From the NCBI GenBank assembly GCA_963854835.1, contig OY978525.1:71161128-71225127 (forward strand): 64,000 bases of DNA, written 5' to 3'. This DNA comes from Megamerina dolium. Lineage: Eukaryota > Arthropoda > Insecta > Diptera > Megamerinidae. Both the position numbers and the translations under genes were made by a program. A model generated the notes under the pieces. That model had not been told where the DNA came from. It was given only the letters and a program-made list of their open reading frames with translations, and did no database searches. Within the stretch, counting starts at the first letter, position 1; every line of letters begins with the position of its first letter. Below, piece by piece: positions 34,824 to 46,035 of the stretch.

Positions 34824-36460
34824 TATACCCTGCATAATGTACTCGTAATATGCAAGGTATATTAATTTCGGTCAGATGTTTGTAACCACTTGAAGGAATC
34901 TCCGGAGATATAGAAAAGTATATATATTCGTGATCAGAGTCGCTTAAATTTTCGATTTAACGATTTCCGTCCGTCTGTCCGTATGTCCGTCACCTGGCTG
35001 GTTCGCACAATAACTTGAGCAAATATTGAGCTATTTTGACGAAATTTGGCATAAGTAACCTATGATATTCGGCATGATCGGGAAATAGCCACGCCTAAAC
35101 CAAGCATGCAAAGCGACTAAACTCGGAATTTTCAAAGTATTAACTTCTAATAACTCACTTAATATACCATTTGAGACAACAATATGTAGCACATAGCGTG
35201 ACATTATACTGCTAAATAATCTTGCCAGAAATGGCCGAGCCACGCCTACTTTTTATAGTAGCTCTCATACAAAGTGTCTGTACTTCTTTTAAATTGAAAC
35301 AGCTGTAACTTCTACAATATTCTGTCTAGAATAACCATAATCGACACTTAAATTAGCATGGCAGTCGGAAATAACATGGCAAAAAATCAGCGTGCCACGC
35401 CCACTTCTTATTGGGGCTCCCATACAAAGTCGAGGAAATTAAACTAAAAATTTTAAGCTCCATAACTTACAAACCATTTAGTTTAGAACAACGAGATTTA
35501 AGGTTTGAATTAGTATTGTAAAAACAACTAGGCTCACAGGAAATGGGTGCGCCACGCCCACTGTTTATCGTAGCCCCCATACAAAATTACTGAAATTCTT
35601 TTAAATTGAAACAGCTGTAACTTCGGCAATCTTCTGTCTAGACAAACCATAATTGACACTTAGATGAATATGATAGTCAGAAATAATCTGGCAAAAAATT
35701 AGAGTCCCACGCCCAATTCATATTGAGGCTCCCATACGAAGTTGCTGAAATTATAAAAAATTTTAACCGCCATAACTTACAAACTATTCAGCGTAGGATA
35801 GCCAGATTTAAGGTGTGGATTAATATTGGAAGAGCAAATATACTTACAAGAAATGGGCCAGGCACGCCCATTGTTTAAAGTGGCTCCCATACAGAATGAC
35901 TGAATTTCTTTTAAATTGCGATAGCTGCAGCTTCTGCAGTCTTCTATATAGAACAATCATAATTAATACTTGGGCTAATATGGTAGTTGTACATAATCTG
36001 GCAAAAAATCAATTTGCCACGCCCACTTCTTAATGGGGCTGCCATACAAAATTGCGAAAATTGAAAAAATTTAAACCTCTATAACTTACTATTAGAACTA
36101 TTCAGCGTAGGACAACCAAATTTAAGGTGTGGATTAATATTGCAAAATTAATTAGATTTACAAGAAACAGGTAAGCCACGCCCACTTTTTATATAGCTCC
36201 CATACTAAGCCTCGGAATTATCTTAGAAGCCCCCTTTAAATTATCCCTTTTAGAACCCTCATAACATACAAAGTACTTCGTCAAAGTCAACCATATTTCG
36301 GGTGTAGATTAGTATTATATGCAAAAATTGTTTCTAAAAAAACTGATGAGTCACGCCTAATTCTTAATGTAAAAATGGAATTCGAGCAAACTTTTTATAT
36401 ATATCTACATATGCAGGATATAATTTGGTCGGCCGCCCAGCCGACTGTAAGGTCATTTTT
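34824..36460. repeat. fly-type dispersed repeat with ~310-bp tandem units
   Basis: The edges are TATACCCTGCAT (34824-34835) and its near complement ATGCAGGATATA (36411-36422). Just inside the left edge is CCGTCCGTCTGTCCGTATGTCCG (about 34968), a block seen widely in dipteran genomes. The interior holds at least three tandem units of about 310 bp, each with a CAGCTGTAACTTC-type block (near 35300, 35612 and 35922) and GCCACGCCCAC-type blocks. Past the right edge is a hairpin, GTCGGC-GCCGAC. Non-coding. I recognise the type but cannot name the family. Confidence 0.7.
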
Positions 36461-37046
36461 TTAATATATTAAATTTGCATATGATTAAAATAAATTAGAT
36501 CTAGTTTTATTAGTGCAAAGGGAAAGAAATAATACAATAGTATCTCATGAGAGAGGCGAAATAAATGAAATATAAAATTTTTGAAAAAATTAGTTAAGAA
36601 AACAAAGATACAACCGAAAATGAATAAAATAAAACATTGGCGCACATTAACTCTGAATTTAAAATTCGATGGAACAAATCGTACCGTAAAATTAGTAGAT
36701 TTAATTTAGACCAGATATGGCCAAAAGTTCCTTATGGAAGTGCAAACACCAATATATATAAACTTTATTGTTATCAAAAAGAAAAAAAAAATTACTTGAA
36801 AAATTAATGAAAAAGCAACCAAGCTAGCAAAATTACACCAAATGTCATTTAAATCTTCCATGATCCTTCCAATAATTATCCAAATTTATGTCGAAGTCAT
36901 TTGTTCAGAATAATAATAAGTATGAAACAAACAACGATTTTTCTCAGTGCTTCTGGATCCACAAATCATGCGTTCGACAACAAAAGAACCTACTTTGAAG
37001 ATAACAGTAGTGTATGTGTACCAATAAAGCATACGAAAATATTATT
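36461..37046. other. AT-rich spacer
   Basis: Nothing recognised. Confidence 0.4.
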
Positions 37047-37435
37047 GTTTTGACTTTAAAAAATAAATAAATATGTGGCACATAACGCCCCAAAGGGCTC
37101 TTTGGCCGAGCTTCTCTTCCATTACTGTTGTGCGTGTTAAATTTTGTGCAGTGTTAGAAGGTACCTGCTTATTTTAGCCGGTTCCAAACGGCAGAACTTT
37201 CTGCAACATCACTTTTTCTGAGCTTTGTCACAGAGTTCTTTTAGAAGCTTTTCCATGGCAAATTGTTACTGAAAGAAGAATTCCCAATTGCTTGCCGACA
37301 GATGGGTACCGTTCGAAAGAAAAATCTTCTCGATATTAATTTGTTATGCTTCAGCGGGGGATTGAACCCACAATCTACAGATCAGAAGGCCAACATACTA
37401 ACCACTGAGCTACGGCACCCATGTTTCGACTTTAA
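37047..37435 (-). repeat. tRNA-derived SINE, full length
   Basis: Body 37060-37422 (363 bp), same family and orientation as 22449-22812. The tRNA-like head contains the A box TAGCTCAGTGG and the B box GGTTCAATCCC (- strand, about 37412-37362). The tail is TATTTATTTATTTTTT. A 13-bp duplication with one difference flanks it: GTTTTGACTTTAA (37047-37059) and GTTTCGACTTTAA (37423-37435). Confidence 0.92.
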
Positions 37436-38195
37436 TATGCACAAAAAAGAAATATAAGAAATAAAAATAGACAAAATTGTTTGTGTATTTCGTAATTCTT
37501 CGTTCGGAGTGCTGTGAGTGTATATGAGAATGCAGAGCCTATGCCTAGGTGCATTTACAAAAAAAAAGTGCTTCAAGTGCATAGGCGACGACATCTATGA
37601 TTTAGACAATTAGTCTGGCTGAATTGCTCTTTTTGTTTAATAAAACCTATGAAAGAAATATCTGGTCGTATACATAATTCTTTTGAAGAAAGCTCTGACC
37701 GAACAAAAACAAAGAATGAGTTAAGGGAGACTACTTCAATCGATTTATAGAGTTATGCTGCTCAAATGAAATTTAAAAAATCACGTGAAGTCCACTGAAT
37801 CGAGCTACTGATCATGACTTAATTTTGCTGTGTTGATTGTTGTTTTAATCGAGCTTCTAGCTCTAAATATATTTCGTATAGAAACTCCAACTCGATTGAC
37901 TAAGCTTCTTTATTTGAGGAGCTTATCGCAATGAGTTGAAATGATTGTTGGATGCTTGATACAGTTGAAAAAAAGCTTAGTTGGTTTTTGGACCTTATTT
38001 CCTTAAGAGGTTTGTTCATCTTAAAATTTTAAAGTTTCTAATAATTGCTGCCCTTGGTTTAATAATCATGTATTATCCTGTATCAAAGTAAAAAAGATAC
38101 AATTGGCAACACTCTTTTTCTTAAATTGTTGTAACATTTTTATGTAAACGAATATAGAGGCGCAATGCCAATAAATACTCTTTAATAAAGTTTGT
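37436..38195. other. spacer, no gene seen
   Basis: Nothing recognised. Confidence 0.4.
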
Positions 38196-39371
38196 GTATT
38201 GATTTATTGTTTTGTTGGATCATTCATGTTTGGGTTGCCATTGGCTGACATTAAATATAAAGAAAGTATTAAATGCAAACAATTATAGAAGTTTTATTTC
38301 GTATTACAATTTTTGTGTTTGTTTTTTCGTAATCTTTTTAATAAATGTTTGTTCCTGGTAGTTTGACCTTCTACAAGAATTTTACGTATATACACACATA
38401 TTTACATATAATGCGTAGATATATACTGATCCGTTAATTTCTTTTCAAACGCGAATTTCTTCCAAGTGAAGCCTCTGAGATAAATTTAAAAATGTGTTCA
38501 AAAGAAAATGAAAATTTAATTGATTGTGGGAATTCTTCACCGCAAAGTCAAAGAGTCCTATTTCAGAAAAGGCTGCGTTAGCGGCATCAATGTTGAAGTC
38601 GTCACTGGAAGTACAGTACGTGCTTGAACAAGCTGTTGTAAAAGCTATTTTATATGACAAATTTTTTTCTATCATATTTGTATTAATTTGTATATAAATT
38701 GAGCAGCTCGATTCAAAACACTACTTCAAGAAAAGAGGGGTAATTCTTGTGCGTTGTTGCATATACAATACAAAACTACAAGGTACTGTGTGAGTTATAT
38801 CAAATTTATTTATGTGAATAATAACAGCTGATTGGTTTTGTCATGTATAATAACTCAAGTTATAGCCATTGGGGAGAGTTCTTATGAATGTAGGAGGAAA
38901 GTAAATAAAACAACAACAAACACATGGGAAAAGAAGAAGAAGAAGAAGTTGAAAAAAACACATTAGCTTGACACTATAAGAAGCCAGTTTCTGAAATATG
39001 GCGCATCCAAAAGGAATTTTTTGTAGTTGCTCTACCTTCATAATAACACCATGGGTTTTGTTCCAAAGCAGCTATGCTTTTCATGGTAATAAATAATATG
39101 ATATTTCCAGTATTTCAGAGTTTAAAAGAATTATAATATTGAATGAATTCATCATATTTTTAAGACTAGCAAGAATGGGATTGATATTTTTCATTTCCCA
39201 CTCTTTACTGAATGAAAAAGTGAGATAATTTTAAGCTTTTGAGAATGATGAATGGTTCGCCTGTCATTCTTTAACGAATTTGAAGCAAAAGAGTGCAGCT
39301 TCGTTGATGCAGCTTTTCAATGAATTAAGGGTGAGTGAATTCCGTAATGATTCAATTCTTTTACAGCTCTG
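38196..39371 (+). mobile_element. hAT-like element B, copy 3 (left end missing)
   Basis: Matches element B copy 1 from about its base 280 to the right end, closing with TTTTACAGCTCTG at 39371. An internal deletion relative to copy 1 (near 38546) breaks the small frame found there. The left terminus is absent, so no duplication can be read. Confidence 0.8.
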
Positions 39372-39894
39372 TAATATAATAATCGAGAAATCGAGTGCTG
39401 AAAAGCTTAGCAGCATTTGCAAGTTCAAACTGGCGTCAGCAAGCTTGCTGCAGAATATACACAGAAATATACAGCTTTGTACCTGAGCAACCAAAGTGTA
39501 TTTGTAAAGTAATTCTTGGCGCTGATTTCGATTCCGAATTCCAAGAGTACTGAAATGCTATTTTTGCTATTTTCGACCGTATGTAGTCATATTACTCAAT
39601 AATGAAATTAAAATTTAGTAATGAAGTGCGGTGTAACCTTTTCGTTCGTATTCTTCCCGTAATATACTCCAAATATAATCGTTCATCATGCCCTCGTCCC
39701 AAAAACCTTGGTAATTTTTCTTAATTCTTTGTAAATCTTAGTGTAACCGCTCGTCCTACTTCTCACTTGTATTACATAAATTTTCCGCGAAGAAATCTTA
39801 GTGGAAATGCAGAAAATGAATTTTTAGCGACATATGACCACCGATTCTGTTGTAACAATTCCGCGACAATTGCCTGTAACCATCACTTTTTCGT
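39372..39894 (-). other. spacer with a short coding-like relic
   Basis: On the - strand, about 39730-39600 reads NYQGFWDEGMMNDYIWSILR and then EEYERKGYTALHY before a stop, which looks like real protein. I do not recognise the source. The rest is non-coding. Confidence 0.3.
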
Positions 39895-40760
39895 TTGCTC
39901 TTGAAGATGTCCTTGTTGCGATTCGCTAAAATATCATTTGAAAACGCAAATGCTGTTGCTTTGTCCAGATTTCCATTCGGTGAAGATCACAGTTTCGATG
40001 AGTCTGAGAAGAAAATGCTGGATGTTGATACGATGTACAACACTACAATTCAAGACTTTCCGCTGGAAGCTAAGGGCGTGGCTGACGCTACACGGAATGA
40101 CGACGTCTTACAGCTTGTATCTAAGTACATTGAATTTGGTTGGCCAGCGCATTCTGAAATTCCAGGTAAAATTTTAATTAATTTTTATTAATCGAAAATT
40201 AATTCGAAGCTTATCCTCGCAAAGTGGCGTTATACTCCTGGAAACTTATCACACTATGATTGTGATTCCCAGAGAAGTGCAGCCTAAAGTAACTACGTTT
40301 CTTCATGACGGGCATTGGGGAAAGAACGAATGAAGAATATAGCTAGGCGCTATGTTTGGTTCCCTGGTATTGACAAACAAATTGAAAAAGTACATGCAAC
40401 ATGTTCTATTTGTCAATCGACTTCCAACTTGCCGAAACAAGTATTCTCACCTTGGCCTGAACTGTCAACTCCTTGGGAAAGACTTTGTATAAGAATGATA
40501 CGTAGGTTTTAATTATTTGGTTTCGTATGAAATGATATGTGTCTCAAAATCGTATAAAATTTTCTCAAATTATCGTTGGAAATTCGCCAGCTATGTCAGG
40601 TACAGTCTCCAGTGTCTTCCTTGGCTTCGTGCGTGACACGCAACCGATTCGCTTGAGATTGTTCACGATAATGAATTTTACTGAAATTGATGCTAACGCC
40701 ACCACAGAGTTGCATGGGAAGTATTGAATACTGGGCCTCACATAATACGGGTTCCCATAT
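39895..40760 (+). pseudogene. Ty3/gypsy RNase H-integrase fragment
   Basis: 39895-40191 encodes FENANAVALSRFPFGED and IQDFPLEAKG, the linker after RNase H in gypsy pol. After a frameshift, about 40300-40510 gives HDGHWGKERMKNIARRYVWF and CSICQ, the HHCC zinc-binding head of integrase. The core that should follow is badly shifted, with a possible DNEF (catalytic Asp region) near 40665. It is on the + strand, unlike all BEL pieces. Reverse transcriptase and ends are missing. Confidence 0.8.
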
Positions 40761-40786
40761 TAGATAATACTGGTACTGCTGGTGGA

Positions 40787-42770
40787 CTAGAAATTGTTAT
40801 CCTGAACATCCTGCCCGGTCGAGTCCTTGGACTCGAGGTCCTCGATGTCGATCAGTCGGCAAAGTTTCTGTACTGCGCGCGTGGTACATCCATTTGACGT
40901 TTTCAATGCCACGTTACTTACCGCCCCATCGCTGCCCGGGTGAAGGGCGGTTACTCGACCTATACGCCACTGCAATGAGGGCAGATTGTGCTGTCTTACT
41001 ATGACAACATCACCGATTTGGAGGTTTGGTGTCCGCTTTTGACACTTCGTGCGTCTTTGGAGAGTTGACAAGTACTCATCACTCCAACGTTGCCAGAACT
41101 CTTGGTGGATCTTGCGTATCCACTGCCACTGCCACTGCCACTGTATCGTCGGAATCATCGTATAGGGGAGTTATTGGGCGGCAGTTGAGACACGCCTCAA
41201 TACGAACAGCTAGTGTGTGCAGCTGACTATACCACAGAGTCTGGGAGCCGATGCAGCGGGTCAAATGATGTTTGGCGGACTTGACGGCAGCCTCCCACAA
41301 ACCGCCTTGATGATGGGCGCTGGGGGTGATGAAATGCCACTGCGTCCCCATATCGGCTAACTTTTGCTGATTAGTTCAGCTCTGCCAAGCGGCGAGATCT
41401 TCCTGTAAGATGCGGTTGGCCCCAACAAACGCTGTTCCATTGTCGCTGTAAAGGTCATGGTACGGGCCTCGTCGACCCGTAAAACGAGTGAAGGCGTCAA
41501 GGAACGCCTGAGACGACAGATCATCCACCGCCTCGATGTGGACAGCTCTGGTTGCCATGCACACGAACACTGATAAATAGGTTTTGACGGTAGTGCGAGA
41601 CCGCTTTGAGCCAACGCGAAGAGTAAATTGACCGCAATAGTCCACACCGGAAGCCAAAAAAGGACGCACCCCATTAACTCGTTGCCAAGGTAACGTCGCC
41701 ATCTGCTGTCTAAGCCTGACTCCCCGATGTCTGCGACAAACCACGCAGTTGTGAACAAACGTCTTTACAGTTTGTCTAGCGTTCAGGATCCAGTAGCGAT
41801 GACGAAGTGTATGTAACATAATTTGAGTTCCACCATGCAAGGCCTTGCCGTGCGCTTGTCAAATTAAGTGAATGACTAGCGGACTGTGTTTCGGTAATAT
41901 GATTGGGAATCGTTGGTCATGAGGCAGTGCGGCCTTACCAATTCGACCACCTACGCGCACAATTTAATTCTCGTCGAGGTATGGATTTAGTGGTAGTAGT
42001 CGACTAGAGTTTGACAAGTCCGATCCAGATTTCAACTGTCTAACTTCCGCAGTAAAAGCTTCACTTTGATCTAAACGGACCAGACAGTTCATTGCATCAT
42101 CCAATTCGTCTGTTCCGATCGTTCTTTGCTGTCGGTATTGTCGGCGCGAGGGTGTCCAGCACAAAATGAATGCCACCGTATGTAATAACCGTTGAATGGA
42201 GCTGAATCGTTCCATTAGTGAAATCATGTGACCATCAGGTTGACGAGTGGTGATGGAATACTGCACAGCCACCGTTGCCGTACACGATGATAATTTCTGT
42301 TCGCTTTGGAGAATGATCGACTCCTCATCATTCAGGTTGACCCGTTGATCTAGACCTTATGACCTCACCACAATTCGAGTTCCACTTGTGCAATTGGAAG
42401 TGCGCTGCTGATAGAACACTGTCCACATTACGTGCAAGGCGGATGGCCTCACTGCTGCTACAACAGCTCGTCAGGAAGTCATCCACATAGAACGATGTTA
42501 ATATGGCGTCTCGCGTCACCGCCGCTTGTCCTTCATCAGGAATGTGACCACAATTGTCATACGACCACTGATGGAGTGCATGCACTGCGTTATAGGGGCT
42601 GCACGCCATACCATATGTAACCGTCGTTAAGAGATAAATACCGATCCAAAGATTCGACCACATTCGCGATTGCCCACCTCATCTGTCGTTGGTACCTCTT
42701 CAAGCTTCCAAAAGCTGCGAACCAGCTCTTCCAAACGAACCTCTTCATCTTCCACGATCGGAGCGTGCAA
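40787..42770 (-). pseudogene. BEL/Pao pol, partial (RT to integrase end)
   Basis: Right to left: reverse transcriptase TVTYGMACSPYNAVHAL and the catalytic FYVDDFLTSC (about 42490-42460), linker RFSSIQRLLHTVAF, then integrase with HRYWILNARQTVKTF, CVVCRRHRG (zinc head), GVDYCGQF (first Asp), YSDNGTAFVGA (second Asp, about 41430), GGLWEAAVKSAKHHL (Glu, about 41295). The C-terminal domain EFWQRWSDEYLSTLQRRTK to 40787 follows. A short (CCACTG)n run at 41120-41146, read as alternating Gln-Trp or Val-Ala, lies at the junction of two frames and has shifted the frame. All three integrase catalytic residues can still be seen, in broken frames. Confidence 0.88.
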
Positions 42771-43149
42771 GGAAGCAGATAGTTAAATTTGATGTAAAAA
42801 GAGAGAATAAAGTTTTCCGGGTTATGCTGTCACTTGCACCACATTGAATAAATAAGTTATAGCATTATCGTCGTTTTTTATTTTCGGCATCTTTCCACCA
42901 AACGTGAAATAAACCATTAATGCCATTGCAAATGCAAATTTGATTTATTTTCTCGAAGAATGGCAATAATTTTTTATTTTGGCATACCACCTTGATAAAA
43001 AAGTTCCCGGAATAACCACCGTGTGGCACTCCCATAGTTCCAATTTGAGTTACCTGTATGTTTGTTTTTTTTTGTTAAGTTGGTACATCTGTTGTTGATA
43101 TTCCCTCTAAATTTTAGCGTCATAGCTTGACATTTGCAAACGTTACGTA
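42771..43149. other. spacer
   Basis: No gene recognised. Confidence 0.4.
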
Positions 43150-43682
43150 GCTAAAAGTACATCTATCTCTCTGTGTGTTGGGGTTTTTTTACAATTTTCA
43201 ATTAATTTCATGCAAAAAAGAGACAGTGTTAACGTCGCAAAAGACATGATTTGCAAGGCTGAATCCGATACCACATTCATCAAAGGGATCATAACTGGAG
43301 ACGAGACGTGGGGGTATGAGTACGACAGAAAGAGATCAAAATTCTGGGCAGAAATCTCGTGGATTTTGCACCATGATAACTTATTCGTAATTTTTTGACG
43401 AAAAATGCAACAATTACCATCCAATAGTAACCGAATTCACCTGGGGTCGAATCACGACATCCGTGAACGTATCGGCAATCGTACGAAAAACAATTACGTG
43501 ACTGATCGTACGAATGAGTTTGTTGGAATTATAACACACGATCGCTTACGGAACGTAATTTATCAATGGAAAGTAATAGATTAAAAGCAAAAAGTAGTAG
43601 AAAAATGTCAATTAAATGTCATTTCAATGTAGTGTAAACAAAAATTTGTTGAAAATAGTGAAGCTAAGAAAAAAATCGAACA

Positions 43683-43989
43683 ATGGATGTGGAATTATTA
43701 TTTTTTTTGGAAAGTTCATCTGAGGAAAGTGATTGCAATGAGCAACGCCTCATAAGAAGACGTCTAAGAGATAAAAGTAATCCACTTTCATTACCGAACA
43801 AAGCGTAAGTTTTTTTGAAGTTGCAGGCTCACATTTTGTTCTTAAATAAATTGTAATTACTTCTTTAGATTTATCAAACGGTTCCGCCTAAACAAGGAAG
43901 CATTCTGCTATGTGCTTAGGAGTGTAAATTTTCATAGGAGAAGAAACTCCATTTACAAGGATTGCCCACAATATACGAGACCAAATTAA
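43683..43989 (+). CDS. Harbinger transposase, N-terminal remnant
   Basis: Two exons, 43683-43804 and 43869-43989, joined over a 64-bp intron with GTAAGT and TTTAG ends. They give an 80-residue product starting MDVELLFFLESSSEE, with IRRRLRDKSNPLSLP and then FIKRFRLNKEAFCYVL. This is the acidic start, Arg-rich stretch and FI..FRLNK.AF.Y block found at the N-terminus of Harbinger transposases, before the DDE nuclease. The nuclease core, normally over 200 residues, is missing and the frame ends at TAA 43987. Whether the short product is made is unknown; it could still bind partners. Confidence 0.75.
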
Positions 43990-44247
43990 GAATTCACTTT
44001 TAACTTAATATATAACATGTAAGAAAGTAGAATCGAATGCGTTTTTGAATAAAACTTATATCGTTTGGTGTTCAGAATAATTCATTTTTTATTTTTAAAA
44101 TATATATTTGTGTTTATACATAACAAAAAAAAGTACCTAAAACAAACAAATTCAATTCATTCTATAAAAATATCACATAATTCATTTGGAGATCATTTGT
44201 AAAGACATAAATATAAGATGTACTACATATATACAGCGCAACAAAAG

Positions 44248-45140
44248 TTAATTCAATGACCCTTCAAGCATTTCCAACTTTTTTCTTTTGATCTTAAGCT
44301 CCGTTTGTTTTATTTCAAAGTCCATTTTACGGATAGCTGCGAAATCTTTATATTTTTGTTCTTTTATTTGTAAGAGTCGCTCTTGTATCTCAATTAATCG
44401 ATCGAGCTTTGCTCCCATTTGAGCTTTCGATTCATTTGCAACTTTTAAATTGTTTTCTAGTAAAACAAACCTCTCATTAGCATTGCAATTTTTCTTTGTG
44501 CTTACATTTTTTGGTATTGGGCAAACATTTTCTTCGTCCAAATCATCAGACGGCAAATCAACTACCTCTTCTTCAAGCATTTCAAATGTATCACTTGAAT
44601 TAAACTCTACTGATGGCAGTGTAGATGATCTGCCAAAAGTACTTACAGTAGATAAGCCCTCCACTGTTACCTCCAGACCACTAGCTTCGATTATATTTTC
44701 TTCCGCCTCAGTAATTAATTTTTCCGTGTATGGACCGCCTCCAGTCTGCCTTTTTGACGCTTTATTGAAACAAAGCTTTTTTTTTGCTTGGTATTTTTGA
44801 TCCGCAAATACCTAAACATACCACAAATATTACTTTTCAATTTCACTTTACAATCAAAGAAAAACCACTTAATAATACCTTTCTCCATGTTTTGGCATCT
44901 TTAACTGGTGGTCCTGCTACATTTAATTGCTTTGATAAATTTTCCCAAAGTCTTATTGCCGTTGCTTTACCCTGTGCACAATTGGGCAGAATATTCTTGG
45001 CCAAACTGGGGTGTTCATTCATGAATTCTCCCAAAATATTTTTTTGTTGTTGATTTAATTTATTGCTGTGGGTCCTAAAATATGATAATTAAATCATTAA
45101 AAATAACATGTTATTGATATAATTCGTCATTTACTTACAT
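44248..45140 (-). CDS. Harbinger-encoded Myb/SANT-like DNA-binding protein
   Basis: A spliced gene with no internal stop. Exon 1 ends ...AAATAT|GTAAGT (last base 45139). Exon 2 is 45074-44879, intron 44878-44812, exon 3 44811-44248. Splicing exon 1 (AT) to exon 2 (G) makes the ATG, and 253 residues follow. Residues about 5-75 form the Myb/SANT-like (zeste-type) domain: NILGEFMNEHPSLAKN, GKATAIRLWENLSKQLN, GPPVKDAKTWRKVFAD, then KKKLCFNKASKRQTGGGP. The middle is acidic (EEEVVDLPSDDLDEE) and the C-terminal 70 residues are a coiled coil (RLIEIQERLLQIKEQKY). In PIF/Harbinger elements such a protein binds the element's ends and brings the transposase to them in the nucleus. The cryptic start was chosen because no other ATG precedes the domain. 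Confidence 0.8.
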
Positions 45141-45460
45141 ATTTGCTCCCTCAAATTCGAATACGTGCACACTCGAACAGTTTCTTGCTATCGAATAAAA
45201 TTTTTGACAACTAACACGATAACGTAATAGATCACGGAAAGCATAATACCGAAATACGATACGTATGTTACGTTCACGGATGCCATAATGCCGAATGCAC
45301 ATTTTTACGTGACGAGTTATACGTTCACGGATGTCGTGATTCGACCCCTGATTTGGCTTCCTGACTTTCTGTTCAATCGAGTTAAAAAACCATTACGGGG
45401 AACGCGTTTCAGCAGCGAGAGGAAATAATGGAAAAATCGCAGGAAGCACTGAGATAGATG

Positions 45461-45657
45461 TAATTTCAGTATATCAGCATTACCTTTTAATTAATCCAAA
45501 TAACGGACCAAATAATTAAGTTGAGCTTATGTTAATAAATGTTACTAAATGAATTTTTGTTCGGTGTGTAAACATTCTTAAAGAAATGTTTTCTTCTCGA
45601 GTAGAAAAATTGACTCGAAATTGTAATCCTGTGTTATTTACCATAGTACCCATGCCT
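45461..45657. other. spacer
   Basis: Nothing recognised. Confidence 0.4.
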
Positions 45658-45800
45658 TAATATTTATAAAAGAAAAAAAATAAGTAGGTCCCTTCTAATA
45701 CTGTCCAAAATATAACACGGTCAACAGTACTGGAAGAGAAGCTCGGCCAAGGAGCCCTTTAGGGTTTTAGAAATGGAACATATTTATTTTAATATTTATA
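45658..45800 (+). repeat. 5'-truncated SINE copy
   Basis: The 3' part of the SINE family in + orientation (AAGTAGGTCCCTTCTAATAC, then CTCGGCCAAGGAGCCC, ending GGAACATATTTATTT). A possible 11-bp duplication, TAATATTTATA, lies at 45658-45668 and 45790-45800, but the AT-rich context weakens it. Confidence 0.75.

Positions 45801-46035
<235 letters not shown>

Larger units (their letters stand above)
43441..45350. mobile_element. PIF/Harbinger element with intact Myb-like gene
   Basis: Body 43444-45347 (1,904 bp). The inverted ends are identical for 29 bases, starting GGGTCGAATCACGACATC. A 3-bp duplication, CTG, lies at 43441-43443 and 45348-45350. It holds two convergent spliced genes, as Harbinger elements do: a + strand transposase, here cut to its N-terminus, and a - strand Myb/SANT-like partner gene that looks complete. 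Loss of the catalytic core makes it non-autonomous. Confidence 0.88.
43150..45460 (+). pseudogene. mariner transposase relic, split by a Harbinger element
   Basis: The left part (about 43205-43443) encodes DMICKAESD, FIKGIITGDETWGYEYD (first catalytic Asp) and, after an internal deletion, WILHHDN (second Asp). The right part (45351-45460) continues with DLAS and, one frame over, FNRVKKPLRGTRFSS and EEIMEKSQEAL. Removing 43444-45350 joins AATTCACCTG to ATTTGGCTTC and restores NSPDLAS, the usual mariner PNSPDLAPCD block that holds the third Asp. It matches the mauritiana-like mariner group by motif. Decayed by deletions and stops. Confidence 0.8.
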
